64,000 bases of DNA from Pseudomonas sp. DTU12.3. Its GTDB lineage: Bacteria; Pseudomonadota; Gammaproteobacteria; Pseudomonadales; Pseudomonadaceae. The stretch is taken from assembly GCF_004124275.1 (NCBI RefSeq), contig NZ_CP027218.1, positions 1-64,000 on the forward strand, read 5' to 3'. Below the pieces are notes generated by a model. The model was not told the DNA's origin, searched no databases, and saw only the letters and a list, made by a program, of their open reading frames with translations. Below, piece after piece: positions 61,875 through 64,000 of this stretch (position 1 is the stretch's first letter; every line of letters begins with the position of its first letter). A program made the translations under genes and the position numbers.

Positions 61875-62876
61875 TTACGCCCCAAATCGCAGACGTTGCA
61901 GCCAGGACGAAGTGGCGCCCAAGGCGTCACGCAATTGTTGGGCAGTGATGGTGCGTGCTGCCGGGTCGAAGCTCAGCGCCGTTTGCAGCGCTGGCCAACA
62001 GTGTTTCGGTAGATTCTGCGGCGCTTGCAGCTCGCGCTCCAGGTGCTCGTCGCGGGCCTGGGTCGAGGGCAAGCGGCGAAACGGGTGTTTGCCGCCCGCC
62101 AGTTCATAGATCACGCAGGCCACGCCGTACACGTCCGCGCTGGCCGACAACGGTTGGCCCTCAAGCAGCTCGGGGGCGGCGTAGCCCGGGGTCCAGGCGT
62201 TGAAACGTTCGCGGCTCAGATGCGGCAGGCCGGGCATCACGCCCTCCTCTGCCTGACCGAGGCCGAAGTCAAACAGGCGCAAGCCGTCTTCGCTGAGCAT
62301 GACGTTGCTCGGTTTCATGTCACCGTGCAGCACGCCGCGACCGTGGGCGTAGGCCAGCGTGTCGAGCAGCGGCAGGACGATGTCGCGCAGTTCTTGCCAC
62401 GGCAGGCCGAGGGGCCGCTCGCAGAGCAATTTGTCCAGGGTCAGGCCACGCATGTATTCCATGGTGATGAAGGCCCGCTGGCAGTCGGTGTCGACTTCAA
62501 AGGTGTGCGCACGCACGACGTTGTCGTGGCGCAGGCGTCGGGTCAGGGCGAACTCGCTGTAGAGCAAGGCACTGGCGTCCGGCGATTCGGCAAATTCTTC
62601 GCTGAGGATTTTCAGCGCAATGTAAGGATCGGGATCACCGAACTGTTCGTGCAGCAGATCCCGCGCCCGGTAAACGGCGCCCATGCCACCGGCCCCGAGC
62701 AGACGCTCGAGGTGGTAGCGACCGGCGAGTACATCTGGCAAAACACCGATGCTGGCCTTGGTTGGCGCCAGCAACGGTTCTGCTTTATTGGCCTTGGCGA
62801 AGGCGAAGTAGGTCAGGTTGTTGGCCTGTTCTTCGCTCATCAGCAAGTCATCGACTGAGGATTCGATTTCAGTCAT
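61875..62876 (-). CDS. T6SS-linked Ser/Thr protein kinase (Stk1/PpkA-like)
   Basis: Protein kinase of 333 residues without a membrane segment. Kinase domain about 55-320: glycine loop LLGAGGMGAVYRAR, the ATP lysine in YIALKIL, the catalytic loop VLHGDMKPSNVML (HGD in place of HRD), the DFG motif in LFDFGLG, and APE as YAAPELL. It resembles the soluble Stk1 of HSI-II rather than the membrane-bound PpkA of HSI-I. It probably switches the T6SS post-translationally. The ATG at 62876 overlaps the phosphatase stop (ATGA); the frame is open further upstream as antisense to the phosphatase, but this is not real. Confidence 0.9.
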   Translation of the reverse strand: MTEIESSVDDLLMSEEQANNLTYFAFAKANKAEPLLAPTKASIGVLPDVLAGRYHLERLLGAGGMGAVYRARDLLHEQFGDPDPYIALKILSEEFAESPDASALLYSEFALTRRLRHDNVVRAHTFEVDTDCQRAFITMEYMRGLTLDKLLCERPLGLPWQELRDIVLPLLDTLAYAHGRGVLHGDMKPSNVMLSEDGLRLFDFGLGQAEEGVMPGLPHLSRERFNAWTPGYAAPELLEGQPLSASADVYGVACVIYELAGGKHPFRRLPSTQARDEHLERELQAPQNLPKHCWPALQTALSFDPAARTITAQQLRDALGATSSWLQRLRFGA

Positions 62877-63601
62877 TGGCGGATCACCACGGCAGTCAGG
62901 TTGTCGCGCGCGGCGCCACGCAGGGCGCCGTCGAACAAACGTTCCAGCGCCACATGCGGCGCGCTGAGGCTGAGGGCAGTGCCGAGGGCATCGCTGCTCA
63001 GGCCCTGATACAAACCATCGCTGCAGAGCAAAAACGCATCGCCGGGATAGACCTCGAGTTCCAGCACATCCAGGGTCAGTGTTACGGCAGCGCCGACGGC
63101 TCGGGTCAACGCCTGAGCCGCAGGGTGCGCCGCCGCTTGTTCGACGCTCATCTGTTGCTCGTCGATCAGTTGCTGTTGCAGCGAATGGTCTTTGGACAGC
63201 TGATACAAACGCTGCCCGCGCCACATGTAGCAACGGCTGTCGCCGGCCCAGATGCAGGCCGCGCGATTGCCTTCCACCAGCAGCGCCACGACGGTGCTGC
63301 CCATGATGCTGTCGTGACGCCCGGCGGTGACCGTCAACTCCTGGCCCAAACGCCGGTTCAACCAGTGCAGGCACTGGCGGATGGCTTTGAGGCGTTCGTC
63401 GAAGTCCTCGTGTTGCGGCAGTTCAGCCAGGCTGGCGACGATCAACTGGCTGGCGATGTCGCCACCCTGATGACCGCCCATGCCGTCCGCGACCACCCAC
63501 AGCCCCTGCTGCGGATTGTCGAGGAAGGCATCTTCGTTGCGCGCCCGCACCTTGCCCGGGTCGGTACGCGCCGCGCTGCGCCAGGCACTGGCCACCAGCA
63601 T
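62873..63601 (-). CDS. T6SS-linked PP2C phosphatase (Stp1/PppA-like)
   Basis: Ser/Thr phosphatase of the PPM/PP2C family, 242 residues, the expected partner that reverses the kinase. Motifs: RARNEDAFLDNP (about 18-29), VVADGMGGHQGGDIAS (about 36-51), MGSTVVALL, and the late CSDGLYQGL and ARDNLTAVVI (about 232-241), giving the metal-binding aspartates. Its start overlaps the tssM stop by one base (TGATG) and its end overlaps the kinase start, so all three are coupled. Confidence 0.92.
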   Translation of the reverse strand: MLVASAWRSAARTDPGKVRARNEDAFLDNPQQGLWVVADGMGGHQGGDIASQLIVASLAELPQHEDFDERLKAIRQCLHWLNRRLGQELTVTAGRHDSIMGSTVVALLVEGNRAACIWAGDSRCYMWRGQRLYQLSKDHSLQQQLIDEQQMSVEQAAAHPAAQALTRAVGAAVTLTLDVLELEVYPGDAFLLCSDGLYQGLSSDALGTALSLSAPHVALERLFDGALRGAARDNLTAVVIRQ

Positions 63602-64000
63602 CAGAGCTGCACCGGCATACGGAAGGTGCGCAGTACGCCCATGTCGAACGGGTTCGGCGTGCGCTGGCTGGTCAGCAGGTAGTTGGCGCGCAGGCCACCT
63701 ACGTCAGCCTTCAGCACCAGCACGTCGCGACCGGTCAGGTACTCGGTCTGCATCAGGTCGAACAGACGGAACAGCGACCATGGGCCGGAGTTCTTCTCGA
63801 TACCGATCGGACGCCCGGCCATTTTGTCCATGACCAGACTGGTGCGACCGTCTTCAGCATCGGTCGGCCATTTGAAGGTCATTGGCAAGATCGGACCGTG
63901 GCGGTACTCCATGGTCTTGTCGCCGAACTTGAACTCGGAACGGCTGACCGCCGGATCGAGGGTGTACGGCTCAAGCTTGAACTGCACGGTCGGTTCGGCC
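63601..64000 (-). CDS. tssM: T6SS inner-membrane protein TssM (IcmF-like), C-terminal part only
   Basis: C-terminal end of TssM, the large inner-membrane/periplasmic component of the T6SS trans-envelope complex. The frame is open to base 64000 and the protein continues beyond the window, so only about the last 130 residues are seen. The block MEYRHGPILPMTFKWPTDA, then GPWSLFRLFDLMQTEYL, and a beta-strand ending is typical of the IcmF-related C-terminal domain. Its stop is at 63601, overlapping the phosphatase start. Confidence 0.85.
   Translation of the reverse strand, partial: AEPTVQFKLEPYTLDPAVSRSEFKFGDKTMEYRHGPILPMTFKWPTDAEDGRTSLVMDKMAGRPIGIEKNSGPWSLFRLFDLMQTEYLTGRDVLVLKADVGGLRANYLLTSQRTPNPFDMGVLRTFRMPVQL

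Noticed and set aside
62877..63374. N-terminal extension of the kinase frame
   Set aside because: It lies antiparallel in content to no known domain and overlaps the phosphatase gene in another frame; the ATG at 62876 with ATGA overlap fits better.

Overview
This is a chromosomal window from a fluorescent Pseudomonas (P. fluorescens/P. putida-like). The evidence is high GC with strong GC3 bias, many species-typical inverted repeats between genes, and a gene order (rep, xpt, cytochrome c5, XRE-cupin regulator, alr/dadX, ridA, dadA, lrp ... rpmG, rpmB ... radC, coaBC, dut, algC, argB ... pyrE, crc ... rph, yicC, gmk, rpoZ, spoT, ridA ... exbBD-tonB, oxyR, recG) that follows my recollection of the PA5296-PA5346 region of P. 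aeruginosa. No tRNA, rRNA, CRISPR array, transposase or integrase was seen.

Layout. 1-9.7 kb: Rep helicase, xanthine phosphoribosyltransferase, a CoA-transferase, cytochrome c5, and the alanine catabolic block (alr, ridA, dadA) with its divergent Lrp-type regulator. 9.8-13.6 kb and 19.9-23.4 kb: amine/polyamine genes (PuuB-like oxidase, KauB/PuuC-like aldehyde dehydrogenase, cupin, MFS transporter) and a MocR-type regulator whose promoter region holds four ATCTGTA half-sites. Between these two blocks lie a four-gene chaperone-usher fimbrial operon (13.6-18.0 kb) and a phospholipase D-type lipoprotein. 23.5-49.2 kb: a housekeeping core covering ribosomal proteins, a peptide-binding protein, DNA repair, CoA/dUTP/exopolysaccharide/arginine/pyrimidine synthesis, catabolite control (crc), glutamate uptake, RNA processing, the stringent response, TonB energisation, OxyR, RecG and an HDOD protein.

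49.2-64 kb is accessory. It opens with an SCP2-like small protein flanked by two copies of a 52-bp repeat. A DUF6124 gene follows, preceded by a strikingly structured leader. Next comes a run of five poorly characterised exported proteins, one LprI-like. The window ends in a minus-strand type VI secretion unit that enters from beyond base 64000: tssM (partial), a PP2C phosphatase, a Ser/Thr kinase, vgrG, a DUF4123 adaptor, three tandem DUF3304 lipoproteins and a DUF2235 (Tle1-like) phospholipase effector, closed by a terminator near 54.5 kb. The tssM-phosphatase-kinase order resembles the HSI-II type of P. aeruginosa. The effector/immunity part is visibly AT-richer than its neighbours, which suggests horizontal acquisition.

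The best candidates for something new are the triple DUF3304 immunity array with its effector, the structured leader ahead of the DUF6124 gene, and the exported-protein operon beside the T6SS cargo genes.
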